A DNA stretch of 40,539 bases, taken from positions 1 to 40,539 of the forward strand of contig CALBFA010000019.1 in assembly GCA_937888365.1 (NCBI GenBank), in the 5' to 3' direction. Positions 1 through 8,065 of the stretch are shown one piece after another; position 1 is the stretch's first letter; every line of letters begins with the position of its first letter. The notes under the pieces were generated by a model, which searched no databases, was not told where the DNA came from, and worked only from the letters and a program-made list of their open reading frames with translations. A program made the translations under genes and the position numbers. The DNA is from an uncultured Fidelibacterota bacterium (lineage in GTDB: Bacteria; Fidelibacterota; UBA8477; JABMPR01).

Positions 1-57
1 TCTATCACACAACTCATTACGGCCCTTTCAGACCCAGTTATTTTGACACTCCCTATT

Positions 58-80
58 TCTGTGTTTCTCTCTGTGGTAGT
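58..80. repeat. CTCTGTG-type degenerate dispersed repeat, copy 1
   Basis: A short run of TCTGTGTTTCTCTCTGTGG character that recurs in longer form at 234-275. On the other strand it reads as the CCACAGAG...ACACAGA type of low-complexity intergenic sequence that I know from many draft genomes. The match between the two copies is visible in the sequence; the wider family membership is recalled knowledge. No protein is likely to be encoded here. Confidence 0.5.
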
Positions 81-101
81 ATTTTTTTACGCAGCCTTAA
101 A

Positions 102-132
102 ACCCACCCCTAACCCCTCCCAAGAGGGGAAT
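102..132. repeat. Dispersed CCCCTAACCCCTCCC/GAGGGG hairpin repeat
   Basis: The core is a perfect 6-bp inverted repeat, CCCCTC at 114-119 and GAGGGG at 124-129, around the loop CCAA, preceded by ACCCACCCCTAA. This is the familiar intergenic repeat whose spurious translation reads TPNPSQEGN. It lies just past the end of the minus-strand operon, 3' of the DUF4340 gene, a usual position for such elements. It could act as a weak transcript-end hairpin, but no T-tract follows it. Confidence 0.7.
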
Positions 133-146
133 AAAATAATGCTTTT

Positions 147-189
147 CTTTGTGAATCTTAGTGCTTCTTCGTGTGCCTTGGTGTTAGAC
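147..189. repeat. CTTTGTGAATCTT...GTGCCTTGGTG dispersed repeat
   Basis: This segment resembles the intergenic sequence reading CTTTGTG...CTTCGTGCCTTGGTG that commonly accompanies the CTCTGTG repeat. Together with 58-80, 102-132 and 234-275 it makes most of 58-275 repeat-derived. The recognition rests on remembered pattern only; I cannot count other copies from this window. Confidence 0.4.
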
Positions 190-233
190 TTTTCCGCAAG
201 CAAGATGCCTACGTTACTCTTTTTCTCGGATAA

Positions 234-275
234 CTCTGTGTTTTCTCTCTGTGTACTCGGTGGTTATTATTTTTA
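234..275. repeat. CTCTGTG-type degenerate dispersed repeat, copy 2
   Basis: A longer copy of the element at 58-80: CTCTGTGTTTTCTCTCTGTG, then TACTCGGTGGTTAT. It runs into the stop codon of the DUF4340 gene (TAA at 275-273 on the minus strand), so the repeat has been inserted, or has expanded, right up to the end of that gene. Confidence 0.5.
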
Positions 276-1154
276 GAAATCCGAACTCGATTTAAAAAGT
301 TTATTCACACGCGATATAGATGTTTCAATAATTTTGGAATTGCCGGATAAACGGATCCACACAACTGTATCGCGTTGCGGTTTCGTGTAAAACTCCATTT
401 TTGACGTTTCGCCCGTAATTAAACCAACCGTCACTTCTCCAACTTTATGTGCGTCAGCGATTTCCGCTTCATTCGAAAAATTCGTCGCTGTCAGATTTCT
501 GAAAACGCTGAGTAAAGGTCGCATTATTGCATCATCAATCTTATTATTATCCATCACCCACGCTGTGTCTAAATGCGCACATTCGTATGCACCCGCATCA
601 CCCACGAACGTAAGGGACTTGATGGACGTCGCTTCAAAGTTGACGATATGCTTATCCCAAAAATGCGGTTTAAGATTCTGAAGATATTGCCTTAGGTTTT
701 TGCGAATCGTTACAATTTCTTTGCTGCCACGCTGTCTTACAATGGTTTCTTTCGCTGATGCACCTAAGGTCCCAACGATTAAATCCAACGATATTTGTCC
801 TTCATTATCGAAAAGTTTAAGAGCAGAAGACGAATCCGTCACACTAAATTTTTCTTGTTTGGATTCATTATTCGACACAACACGATCGCCAAGCAAATAT
901 TGAAAATCATTCACTAAATTATTAATAATAGCTGTATCTACTGGATATTCATCCAATAGCCATGTATCATTAACAAGTTCAAACGTCAAAGTCTCGCCAT
1001 TATGGAAAAGTTCTACTCTCGTTATGTCAGCATTGTTCGTGTTAAAATCCGATTCAATATTTTTATCCGTCGATGGATTTGCATCATAAAAGAAAATCAT
1101 GGAGAGAATAAGTACTGTCAAAACGCTCAATACGGCTAAAAATGTTTTGTTCAT
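273..1154 (-). CDS. DUF4340-family membrane-anchored protein
   Basis: A 293-residue protein with one N-terminal membrane helix (about residues 5-22) and a soluble, probably periplasmic domain. The motif DITRVELFHNGETLTFEL followed by a W-L pair, and FWDKHIVNFEATSIKSLTFV in the middle, are typical of DUF4340, a family of unknown biochemical role usually encoded next to GldG-like ABC proteins. I start it at 1154 rather than the longer frame at 1199: 1154 has GGAGGA just upstream, forms an ATGA overlap with the stop of the gldG-like gene, and puts the hydrophobic segment at the very N-terminus. It is the last gene of an eight-gene run and is followed by repeats. Function is inferred only by association with the ABC system. 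Confidence 0.85.
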   Translation of the reverse strand: MNKTFLAVLSVLTVLILSMIFFYDANPSTDKNIESDFNTNNADITRVELFHNGETLTFELVNDTWLLDEYPVDTAIINNLVNDFQYLLGDRVVSNNESKQEKFSVTDSSSALKLFDNEGQISLDLIVGTLGASAKETIVRQRGSKEIVTIRKNLRQYLQNLKPHFWDKHIVNFEATSIKSLTFVGDAGAYECAHLDTAWVMDNNKIDDAIMRPLLSVFRNLTATNFSNEAEIADAHKVGEVTVGLITGETSKMEFYTKPQRDTVVWIRLSGNSKIIETSISRVNKLFKSSSDF

Positions 1155-2755
1155 GACAATTCCTCCATTGCTTTTTTCATTTTTCGACGTTGAAACCATC
1201 TAAAAACACCTATTCCAATCAAAATGGCTGGTGCTAATAATATATTTAACCATTTCAATGTCGAGCGTTGAGAGATAGTCGTTTCATCAAGTTTTGAGGG
1301 TTGAATCGATTTTGAACGGATTGAAATCAAGCCATTTTCATCTTCTAGCCAGTCCACGGCATTGGTAAAAAATAATACGGCCGATGGTACAGAAAATTGA
1401 CCTGTTAAAAAGTTACCAGATCCAGCAATGATCATGCGCGAATCAAGTAAACTGGATGCATTATGCTCGTCTGGAAATGTAACACCATCGGGTCTGCCAT
1501 CCGCAAAATAGGATGTAAAATTCCCCGCCAAAGCCACTGCGACAGATTTAGAACCTTCATTGAACATAAATTCAGGCAATTCAGTCCCCACACTAATGTT
1601 CACCATGCCAGATCGAGGATCTTGTTGTGCAAAACCTGATTTTTCTGATGTACGCATAAGATGGCTTAAACGGATGTTTGTTGAGTCAAAATCACTGGTG
1701 ATAACAACTTCATTGGGGAAGAATAATCCACATTCATCAAACCGAGATACGATGAGATGTTCTTTATCAAATTCGGTTAATCTCGGTGCGTAAGGATAGT
1801 CCACTTTAACAGGGATTTGCATAAATCCCATGTTTTGATACGCTGTTACTTGATAGGACTGTTTATCCATTAAAATCTTCGAGCCAATTTCTACTCCATA
1901 ATGACGTAGAAAATCATTGAGGTTCGTTTGTATAGGCATCACAGGCATATATTGATTTTGTAAATCGACGGATTGTTGTCCTGCAAAAATGCCTAATTCC
2001 CCACCTCTCATCATAAATTGATCCAATTTATACAGTTCCAAAAGGCTCAATGAATCCGTAGGTTGTACCATAATAGCGGATTTATATTGCGTGTCAATTT
2101 TCTCAACTTCGCTCAAATTCACATCAACAATATCATAGGCTTTATAAAGTGATTCCAAGTTTTTATACAATGTTTCATCACCGGAAAGACTTGGCTCTCC
2201 ATGACCCGACAACCATGCTATTTTTGGTTTCTCATCCTGAACAAGCGTTTTGATGGCTGAAGTCATATCATATTCCAGTTGCTCGATGGCTGAAACAAAG
2301 GGTAGAACTTCTTTTTTATCCTCATATAAAAAGACAAGACCTAAATATATTTTCTGGACTTTTATTTCGTCATTTTCCGTAATATTCGCCTGGACCGGCA
2401 TGACACCATAGCTATGTGCATCATCCATTTTTTCAGATGTTTCAGAATTGAGCATAATAAACTCATACTCAAGTCCATTGCCTGCAAATGCGCGATATTC
2501 GTCAAGCATATCCAAAACATATTGTTTGACGGTTATCAGCTGTTTGGGGAAATTTTCGGAATAATAAATTTTAATGGTTACAGGGTCGTCAATCGAGGCA
2601 AGGATTGTTTTCGTGACCTCGGAAACAGAATATTTACCATCTTCCGTATAATCAATCCTAAAAAAGATTCGTTGACCCAAAATATTAAGAATAACTATGG
2701 AAATAATAATGACAATTAAGGAGTTCCATTGGACCCATTGTTTTTTATTTAACAT
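1151..2755 (-). CDS. gldG: GldG-like ABC transporter auxiliary protein
   Basis: A 534-residue protein with a membrane helix near residues 14-31, a large extracytoplasmic domain and a C-terminal helix near 498-517 followed by the basic tail RRKMKK. The early segment after the first helix (FRIDYTEDGKYSVSEVTK, then PVTIKIYYSENFP) is the recognisable start of the GldG/ABC-type uncharacterised transport family. In Flavobacterium GldG works with GldA and GldF in gliding and type IX secretion; homologues are also common in non-gliding bacteria, where the substrate is unknown. It lies 12 bp after the permease gene and overlaps the DUF4340 gene by 4 bp. The family call is firm; a gliding role is not supported by anything else here. 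Confidence 0.8.
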   Translation of the reverse strand: MLNKKQWVQWNSLIVIIISIVILNILGQRIFFRIDYTEDGKYSVSEVTKTILASIDDPVTIKIYYSENFPKQLITVKQYVLDMLDEYRAFAGNGLEYEFIMLNSETSEKMDDAHSYGVMPVQANITENDEIKVQKIYLGLVFLYEDKKEVLPFVSAIEQLEYDMTSAIKTLVQDEKPKIAWLSGHGEPSLSGDETLYKNLESLYKAYDIVDVNLSEVEKIDTQYKSAIMVQPTDSLSLLELYKLDQFMMRGGELGIFAGQQSVDLQNQYMPVMPIQTNLNDFLRHYGVEIGSKILMDKQSYQVTAYQNMGFMQIPVKVDYPYAPRLTEFDKEHLIVSRFDECGLFFPNEVVITSDFDSTNIRLSHLMRTSEKSGFAQQDPRSGMVNISVGTELPEFMFNEGSKSVAVALAGNFTSYFADGRPDGVTFPDEHNASSLLDSRMIIAGSGNFLTGQFSVPSAVLFFTNAVDWLEDENGLISIRSKSIQPSKLDETTISQRSTLKWLNILLAPAILIGIGVFRWFQRRKMKKAMEELS

Positions 2756-2767
2756 AATTCAATCGTC

Positions 2768-3487
2768 CTATGCGTGTTTTCGGTTCGTTAAGGCTGCAAT
2801 GCTAATTAGAAGTGAAATCGCAGAAAGTGAGAGGAAATATAAAACATCCCTCGAGTCAATGACGCCTCTAAAAAAGTTTTGATAATGAAATCGAATGCTC
2901 AAGTTCTCAATAATAGTGCTCATCATTCCAGATGTCGTGCTAATGCCATTGATGAGAAAAAACACAGCGATTAAAATTAATCCCATGAGATACGCTACAA
3001 TTTGATTTTTCGTAAAGCTGGATGCGGCCAAACCAAGGGAAAGATAGCTTACACCGAGTAAAAAGAATCCGACGAAACTGGTAAATACAATGCCCATATC
3101 GAGATCACCAATATTGGCAATAGTGATAGGCGCAACAAGCATCCCACATAAAATGATGGCAAATAATGCAACGATTGAAAGAAATTTTCCCATAATAATT
3201 TGAACATCCGTCAAGGGTAATGTCACGAGTAATTCAAGGGTTTCATGATGTTTTTCTTCGGCGATGAGACGCATCGAAAGCGCCGGCGCAAAAAATAGCA
3301 ATACAATTGATGCGAAATTAAATAAGCCTCGAATATCCGCTAAATTGATGGCGAAAAATGGATAATCACCGTAATCAAAGAATAACCAATTGCTTATGAC
3401 CAAGAATGAAACGATTACGATAAATGCAATGGGTGAATTAAAAGTAGTCTTTATTTCTTTGCGGAAAATGGCCATGATTTCGTTCAT
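2768..3487 (-). CDS. gldF: ABC-2 type permease, GldF-like
   Basis: A 239-residue polytopic membrane protein with about six hydrophobic helices. It opens with MNEIMAIFRKEIKTTFNSP and carries MRLIAEEKHHETLELLVTLPL, the ABC-2 permease signature around the cytoplasmic elbow. It would form the membrane channel of a complex with the ATPase at 3484-4422 and the GldG-like subunit. The start overlaps the ATPase stop by 4 bp (ATGA), implying coupled translation. Its short length matches GldF-type rather than NatB-type permeases. Confidence 0.85.
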   Translation of the reverse strand: MNEIMAIFRKEIKTTFNSPIAFIVIVSFLVISNWLFFDYGDYPFFAINLADIRGLFNFASIVLLFFAPALSMRLIAEEKHHETLELLVTLPLTDVQIIMGKFLSIVALFAIILCGMLVAPITIANIGDLDMGIVFTSFVGFFLLGVSYLSLGLAASSFTKNQIVAYLMGLILIAVFFLINGISTTSGMMSTIIENLSIRFHYQNFFRGVIDSRDVLYFLSLSAISLLISIAALTNRKHA

Positions 3488-4422
3488 GACATACCTCCTG
3501 TCGACGTTAATTGTCTAAAAATATCTTCGAGAGACGCTTGATGTTGACGCATTTCTAAAAGCGTCCAATTATTTTTAATCACACTATTAAAAATGCTACT
3601 TCTCATATCGTCTTGTTTATCATTTGAGAGCTGAAGCTTAATTGATTTTCCTTCAGACATTTCAACAATATTCAATTGAGGAAATTCAGCAAAAACAGAT
3701 TTGACAGATTCTTGCGTAGCGCCGAGCAATTCTAAAAATATGATTTGTTTGCTATTCTCTTGGGCTTTCAATTCGTCTAGTGTGCCTTGAGCAGCGATGA
3801 CGCCATCATTAATAATGAGGACTCTATCGCTTATGGCTTGAACTTCTTGCATAATATGCGTCGAGAATATCACTGTTTTCTCGCGACCTAAATTCCGAAT
3901 CAATTTACGAATTTCGACAATTTGATTGGGGTCGAGACCCGATGTCGGCTCATCTAAAACGAGGAAATCAGGGTCATGAATTATGGCTTGCGCCAATCCG
4001 ACTCTCTGTCGAAAACCTTTCGATAATTCATGGATGTCTTTATGACGAACATCGCCTAAGCCACAAACATCAATGGCGCGATTCAATGCTCCTTTGCGTT
4101 CATCCTTACTGATTTTGCGAACATCGGCAATAAATTGCAAATATTCAACGACTCCCATGTCGTCATAGAGAGGTGTGTTTTCAGGCAGATAGCCAATTCT
4201 TCTACGAACTGCCATTGAATTTTCGACGACATCAACGCCATCAATTTTAATATGGCCTGATGTTGGTGGCATATAGCACGTAATCATTTTCATGGTAGTG
4301 GTTTTACCAGCGCCGTTGGGTCCTAAAAACCCTAATATTTCGCCTGATTTGACAGTGAAAGAAATATCATTTACAGCTTTGGTTGTGCCATAATGTTTCG
4401 ATACATTATGAATTTCAATCAT
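3484..4422 (-). CDS. gldA: ABC transporter ATP-binding protein, GldA-like
   Basis: A 312-residue ABC ATPase. Walker A is GPNGAGKT at residues 34-41, the signature is LSKGF at 133-137, Walker B ends in D157-E158 with an intact SGLD D-loop, and the switch histidine is H189. The last ~80 residues form the extra C-terminal domain usual in ATPases that pair with ABC-2 permeases. The LSKGFRQR signature and overall length match GldA. It overlaps the preceding gene by 8 bp and the permease by 4 bp, so all three should be made together. Confidence 0.88.
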   Translation of the reverse strand: MIEIHNVSKHYGTTKAVNDISFTVKSGEILGFLGPNGAGKTTTMKMITCYMPPTSGHIKIDGVDVVENSMAVRRRIGYLPENTPLYDDMGVVEYLQFIADVRKISKDERKGALNRAIDVCGLGDVRHKDIHELSKGFRQRVGLAQAIIHDPDFLVLDEPTSGLDPNQIVEIRKLIRNLGREKTVIFSTHIMQEVQAISDRVLIINDGVIAAQGTLDELKAQENSKQIIFLELLGATQESVKSVFAEFPQLNIVEMSEGKSIKLQLSNDKQDDMRSSIFNSVIKNNWTLLEMRQHQASLEDIFRQLTSTGGMS

Positions 4423-5323
4423 GTGTGTCTTCCTTTTTTTCTAATTTTGTTTCATTTACAAATTGTATGCACAGATTGTGTAACACTTCACATTCATTTT
4501 TTTGGATGGATTTTTTCGCGAATTTCACGAGATCTCCTGAGCTAAGAATTTCTTCCCATATTTTATTTTTATTCAATTCATGAACATTTTCATGCACATC
4601 TCTTTTTAATTCACTCGTGGTCATTTCAAGAGCATTAATAAAATATCGATTTTGAATGTACTCTCTCGCAATATCCGTGAGATGGCTGATATATGATTTC
4701 ATCTCACCCTTTTCCAGAATGTCACTTAAAGCGAGTTTCTCAAGTTTTCTAAGGGCAACAATATGCGCTTTTTCAGGAGGAACGATTTCCATAACATGGT
4801 TTCGATTCTTTTTGAAATTCGCTTTTTTCCAGTATCTGTAAAATAGGTAGATTACGATTAGACCTAATAATACGTACAGAGCGAGTTTCAAATCCAATTG
4901 AAATTGTGTTTCATGTAATCCTTTTATGGGGCGTAGTGTCGTATCGGTTTCAGTCAAAACAGAACTTAATAATATTGAAAAGGGATTCAGTGTTAGACTG
5001 TCTAAAACAACGCTATCTGCACTCTGAATTTTTAAAATGGCTTGAGGACTCGTCAAAATACCGGCGCTATCATAAGCGGAGAATTGTATAAACACATCAA
5101 TGCTATCATTTCGAATTGCATAATTTTGATTGAGAATTTCAAATGGACCAAATTTCTCTGGCAACATATTTTGCGAAAGTTCAAGCTTACCGTATGGAAA
5201 AGGAACACTCCATCGCGCCTCAAATACATCGCCAATGGACCCAGAATCAGGCTGGACAATCACTTGAGCTGGCCACAGAACATTTATAATCAGCAAAAAC
5301 GCAATAATAACTCGCATACGCAT
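4415..5323 (-). CDS. BatD-like single-pass membrane protein
   Basis: 302 residues: a signal peptide (about 1-19, ending near WPAQ), an extracytoplasmic beta-rich part (20-140), one membrane helix (about 145-163), a basic stop-transfer YRYWKKANFKKNRN, and a helical cytoplasmic tail (about 175-302). That layout is like the BatD/DUF4381-type partners found beside MoxR and DUF58 genes. I do not recognise a named family with certainty. It shares a TAATG junction with the DUF58 gene and overlaps gldA by 8 bp, so it physically bridges the MoxR/DUF58 and ABC parts of the operon and may link them functionally. Confidence 0.65.
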   Translation of the reverse strand: MRMRVIIAFLLIINVLWPAQVIVQPDSGSIGDVFEARWSVPFPYGKLELSQNMLPEKFGPFEILNQNYAIRNDSIDVFIQFSAYDSAGILTSPQAILKIQSADSVVLDSLTLNPFSILLSSVLTETDTTLRPIKGLHETQFQLDLKLALYVLLGLIVIYLFYRYWKKANFKKNRNHVMEIVPPEKAHIVALRKLEKLALSDILEKGEMKSYISHLTDIAREYIQNRYFINALEMTTSELKRDVHENVHELNKNKIWEEILSSGDLVKFAKKSIQKNECEVLHNLCIQFVNETKLEKKEDTHD

Positions 5324-6204
5324 TATCGTTTCATCCGTTTTGCTCTGTTTCGAAAAAAAGTTGAGAGTTTATTGACATAGGATTCTGATGTTAAAAGTCG
5401 CAAGTAATCCATTCTATTTCGTTTAAAAAAAGTCTCTGTCGTCAAAAGGCGGTTTCTTTGTTTTAATGCATAGTCATCGCGTAAACTTTTTTTAGCCGTG
5501 TCAATGGCCATAAATTCGTTGGTTTCCGCATCATGAATATTTAAAAGTCCCAGATTTGGTAATTCGAGTTCCCATTGATCCTGCAAATGCAGGTTTATCA
5601 AATCATGCTTTTGGTTCAGAATTTTGAGTCCGTTTTGATATGATTCGCCGATAAAATCACTAATCATAACGACAATGGCTTTTTTCCTTAAACTATTGAC
5701 TAAATATTGTGACGCGATTTCGTAGTTTGTACCTTTATTTTTTGGCTCATGTTGCAAAATGGCGTGGATAACGCTTAACACATGATTTTTACCTTTTCGC
5801 GGTGGGATAAACGTTTCGACTTCTTCCGTAAAAAGTAACACACCCGCTTTATCATTATTTTTGATGGCTGAAAACGCCAACACTGCGGCTAATTCTGCAG
5901 CCAACCCTCGTTTCATTGAGCCAGACGTACCGAAAGCGCCACTTGCAGATGCATCAATCATGAGGATGAGGGTTAATTCTCGCTCTTCGTCAAAGAGTTT
6001 AATAAATGGCTTCCCAGTCCGAGCTGTAACATTCCAGTCGATAGTACGAATTTCATCGCCTGGTGTATATTCCCGAACTTCGGCAAATTCCATCCCTCTG
6101 CCTTTAAAAACAGAGTGATAATCACCGCCAAAGATTTCATTCACTAAATGGCGAGAATGAAATTCGATACGGCGAATTTTTTCGAGAAGTTCGGTAGGAA
6201 TCAT
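5323..6204 (-). CDS. DUF58 (VWA-like) domain protein
   Basis: A 293-residue soluble protein. GRGMEFAEVREYTPGDEIRT (residues 36-55), then IDWNVTARTGKPFIK, is the hallmark DUF58 motif, followed by a von Willebrand factor A-like fold with a MIDAS-type DASAS at 84-88. DUF58 proteins are regularly encoded immediately downstream of moxR and are thought to be clients or partners of the MoxR ATPase; the exact activity is unknown. The moxR stop lies 13 bp upstream, and the TAATG overlap with the next gene supports coupled expression. Confidence 0.9.
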   Translation of the reverse strand: MIPTELLEKIRRIEFHSRHLVNEIFGGDYHSVFKGRGMEFAEVREYTPGDEIRTIDWNVTARTGKPFIKLFDEERELTLILMIDASASGAFGTSGSMKRGLAAELAAVLAFSAIKNNDKAGVLLFTEEVETFIPPRKGKNHVLSVIHAILQHEPKNKGTNYEIASQYLVNSLRKKAIVVMISDFIGESYQNGLKILNQKHDLINLHLQDQWELELPNLGLLNIHDAETNEFMAIDTAKKSLRDDYALKQRNRLLTTETFFKRNRMDYLRLLTSESYVNKLSTFFRNRAKRMKR

Positions 6205-6217
6205 TTAATAATATTGA

Positions 6218-7210
6218 TTAAGGTACAGTTACCGTTTCAAATATACGCGTTATAATATCTTCACTCGTCATTGATTCGGCTTCAGCCTCGAACGTCAATA
6301 AAATCCGATGTCGCAAGACATCCATTGCGACGGCTTTAATGTCATCAGGAATTACATAGGCACGTTGATCGATAAAAGCATTCGCTTTTGCAGCGAGCAA
6401 TAAATTAATAGAGGCTCTCGGCGAGGCTCCAAATTCAATAAGCGATGCAATATCATCCAAACCATATTTTAGTGGATAACGCGTCGCAAATACAAGACTT
6501 ATAATGTATTGATGGATTTTTTCATCGACATAAACACTATTGACGACTTCTCTTGCTTTAATAATGTCCGCCTCGGAAACAACAGGCGTTGGCTCCAATA
6601 TTAAGCTCGTATTTGACATGAGCTTAATAATCTCAAGTTCCTCTGTTTCAGACGGATAGTCGATTTTAATTTTTAGCATAAATCGGTCAACTTGAGCTTC
6701 AGGAAGCGGATATGTTCCTTCTTGTTCAATGGGATTTTGCGTCGCTAAAACAAGGAATGGTTTCTTTAATTTGAAGGTTTCATCACCAATCGTAATTTGT
6801 CTTTCTTGCATCGATTCTAATAAGGCGGCTTGCACTTTTGCAGGCGAACGGTTGATTTCATCTGCCAAAATAATATTTGAAAACAAGGGACCTTTTTTGA
6901 TGGAAAATTCACCCGTTTTGGGGCTATAAATTTGTGTCCCAAGTAAATCAGCTGGCAATAAGTCGGGTGTAAACTGTATCCGTTTAAAACTTGTATTAAT
7001 AAGTTTTGCAAGGGTCTTAACGGTGAGCGTTTTGGCTAAACCCGGAACACCTTCAAGCAAGACATGTCCGTTTGCAAGCATTCCAATAAGTAGCTTGCGA
7101 ACCATATTATTTTGGCCAATGACAGTTTTGGATAATTCAGATTGGAGTAGTGGAATAAAAGCACTTTCTTTCTTGATACTTTCATTCAAGGCGGATAAAT
7201 CAAATGACAT
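6218..7210 (-). CDS. MoxR-family AAA+ ATPase
   Basis: A 330-residue AAA+ chaperone-like ATPase. Walker A is GVPGLAKT (54-61), Walker B ends D117-E118 in LADEINRSP, and sensor 1 lies in ATQNPIEQEGTYPLPEAQ. The length and motif spelling are those of the MRP subfamily that pairs with DUF58. It probably remodels or activates the DUF58 partner encoded next. It starts 12 bp after the TPR lipoprotein gene. Confidence 0.92.
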   Translation of the reverse strand: MSFDLSALNESIKKESAFIPLLQSELSKTVIGQNNMVRKLLIGMLANGHVLLEGVPGLAKTLTVKTLAKLINTSFKRIQFTPDLLPADLLGTQIYSPKTGEFSIKKGPLFSNIILADEINRSPAKVQAALLESMQERQITIGDETFKLKKPFLVLATQNPIEQEGTYPLPEAQVDRFMLKIKIDYPSETEELEIIKLMSNTSLILEPTPVVSEADIIKAREVVNSVYVDEKIHQYIISLVFATRYPLKYGLDDIASLIEFGASPRASINLLLAAKANAFIDQRAYVIPDDIKAVAMDVLRHRILLTFEAEAESMTSEDIITRIFETVTVP

Positions 7211-7222
7211 TTATGTTACTTC

Positions 7223-7933
7223 CTACGATTGTTTAGACATAAGGTGTTGTAATTCGGGAATTTCCTCGAGTGTTTTTCCTAGATATTTCATTTCAAATTC
7301 TACGGATGGAACCATCTCATTGTCAGGGTAATTCTTCAAGAACTTTGTATATTCTTCTGCAGCTTTTACCATATCATTGAGTTCATTTGCATACATATAT
7401 CCTAATGAAAATGCAGCTTTGGGTCCAAATGGACTATTTGCATATTCATTATAAACTTTTTTATAAGCTTCTGCTGCTTTGTTTAAATCACGAATATGTT
7501 TGTGATACAGTTCAGCGCGTTCATACGCCATTGAGGCGCCAAGATCGGTTTTTCCATGCTTGGACAGCCATAAATCATAAGCGCGTCCAGCTGCATCATA
7601 ATTCTCAATGCTTGTATTTTTCTTCGCCATTTCTCTCAGTGTTGATGCATCCAAATATTCGGCATAATTAATAACAGAAGCATAATGAAATTTTGCTTTT
7701 GATGGGTTATTCAAATTTTCTTGATAGATGCTTCCTAAAGCCATTTCTATTTCTAGACCTTGCTCATCGGTTTCAATATTTTTTAATGCTTTTTCATACT
7801 TTTCGACTGATTTTTCATAATTGCCTTTTGCTGCGTTTTCTTTAGCAATAGCAATTTGTTCGTCAACGGTTTTTGAACATGATATAAGCAATATCATTGA
7901 TAAAATAAGGGATGTAATGGTTCTATTGTTCAT
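7223..7933 (-). CDS. TPR-repeat lipoprotein
   Basis: 236 residues from the chosen start. The N-terminus MNNRTITSLILSMILLISC is a lipoprotein signal with the lipobox LISC, followed by several TPR-like helix pairs (for example residues with AYKKVYNEYANSPFGPKAAF and AAEEYTKFLKNYPDNEMVP). An upstream in-frame ATG at 7969 exists, but it lacks a ribosome site and would bury the signal peptide; 7933 has GAGGAG about 10 nt upstream. Size, lipidation and TPRs resemble BamD or CpoB/YbgF-type periplasmic lipoproteins. It begins 132 bp after the Omp85 gene and heads the moxR operon, so it could belong functionally to either. Confidence 0.75.
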   Translation of the reverse strand: MNNRTITSLILSMILLISCSKTVDEQIAIAKENAAKGNYEKSVEKYEKALKNIETDEQGLEIEMALGSIYQENLNNPSKAKFHYASVINYAEYLDASTLREMAKKNTSIENYDAAGRAYDLWLSKHGKTDLGASMAYERAELYHKHIRDLNKAAEAYKKVYNEYANSPFGPKAAFSLGYMYANELNDMVKAAEEYTKFLKNYPDNEMVPSVEFEMKYLGKTLEEIPELQHLMSKQS

Positions 7934-8065
7934 TCTGGAGATTCTCCTCTTTCTATTTATTTTCTTCATTCAATATTGTCATTTTTATTCCTAATTCAAC
8001 AATCAAATTACATATTCTGCTTTGTCCAGATGCTGATTTTACACGACAAAAGCGTGATTGTTCCC

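Noticed and set aside
43-276. 77-codon open frame at the left edge, plus strand
   Set aside because: Its translation contains TPNPSQEGN and SVFSLCVLGG, the usual spurious readings of dispersed intergenic repeats; there is no ribosome site and no recognisable domain.
1151-4422. Gliding motility or type IX secretion locus
   Set aside because: Only the GldA/F/G-type ABC genes are present; no gldK-N, spr or por genes are seen, and these ABC families are widespread in non-gliding bacteria.
5042-5380. 112-codon plus-strand frame over the BatD-like/DUF58 junction
   Set aside because: Spans a TAATG gene junction on the opposite strand and resembles nothing known.
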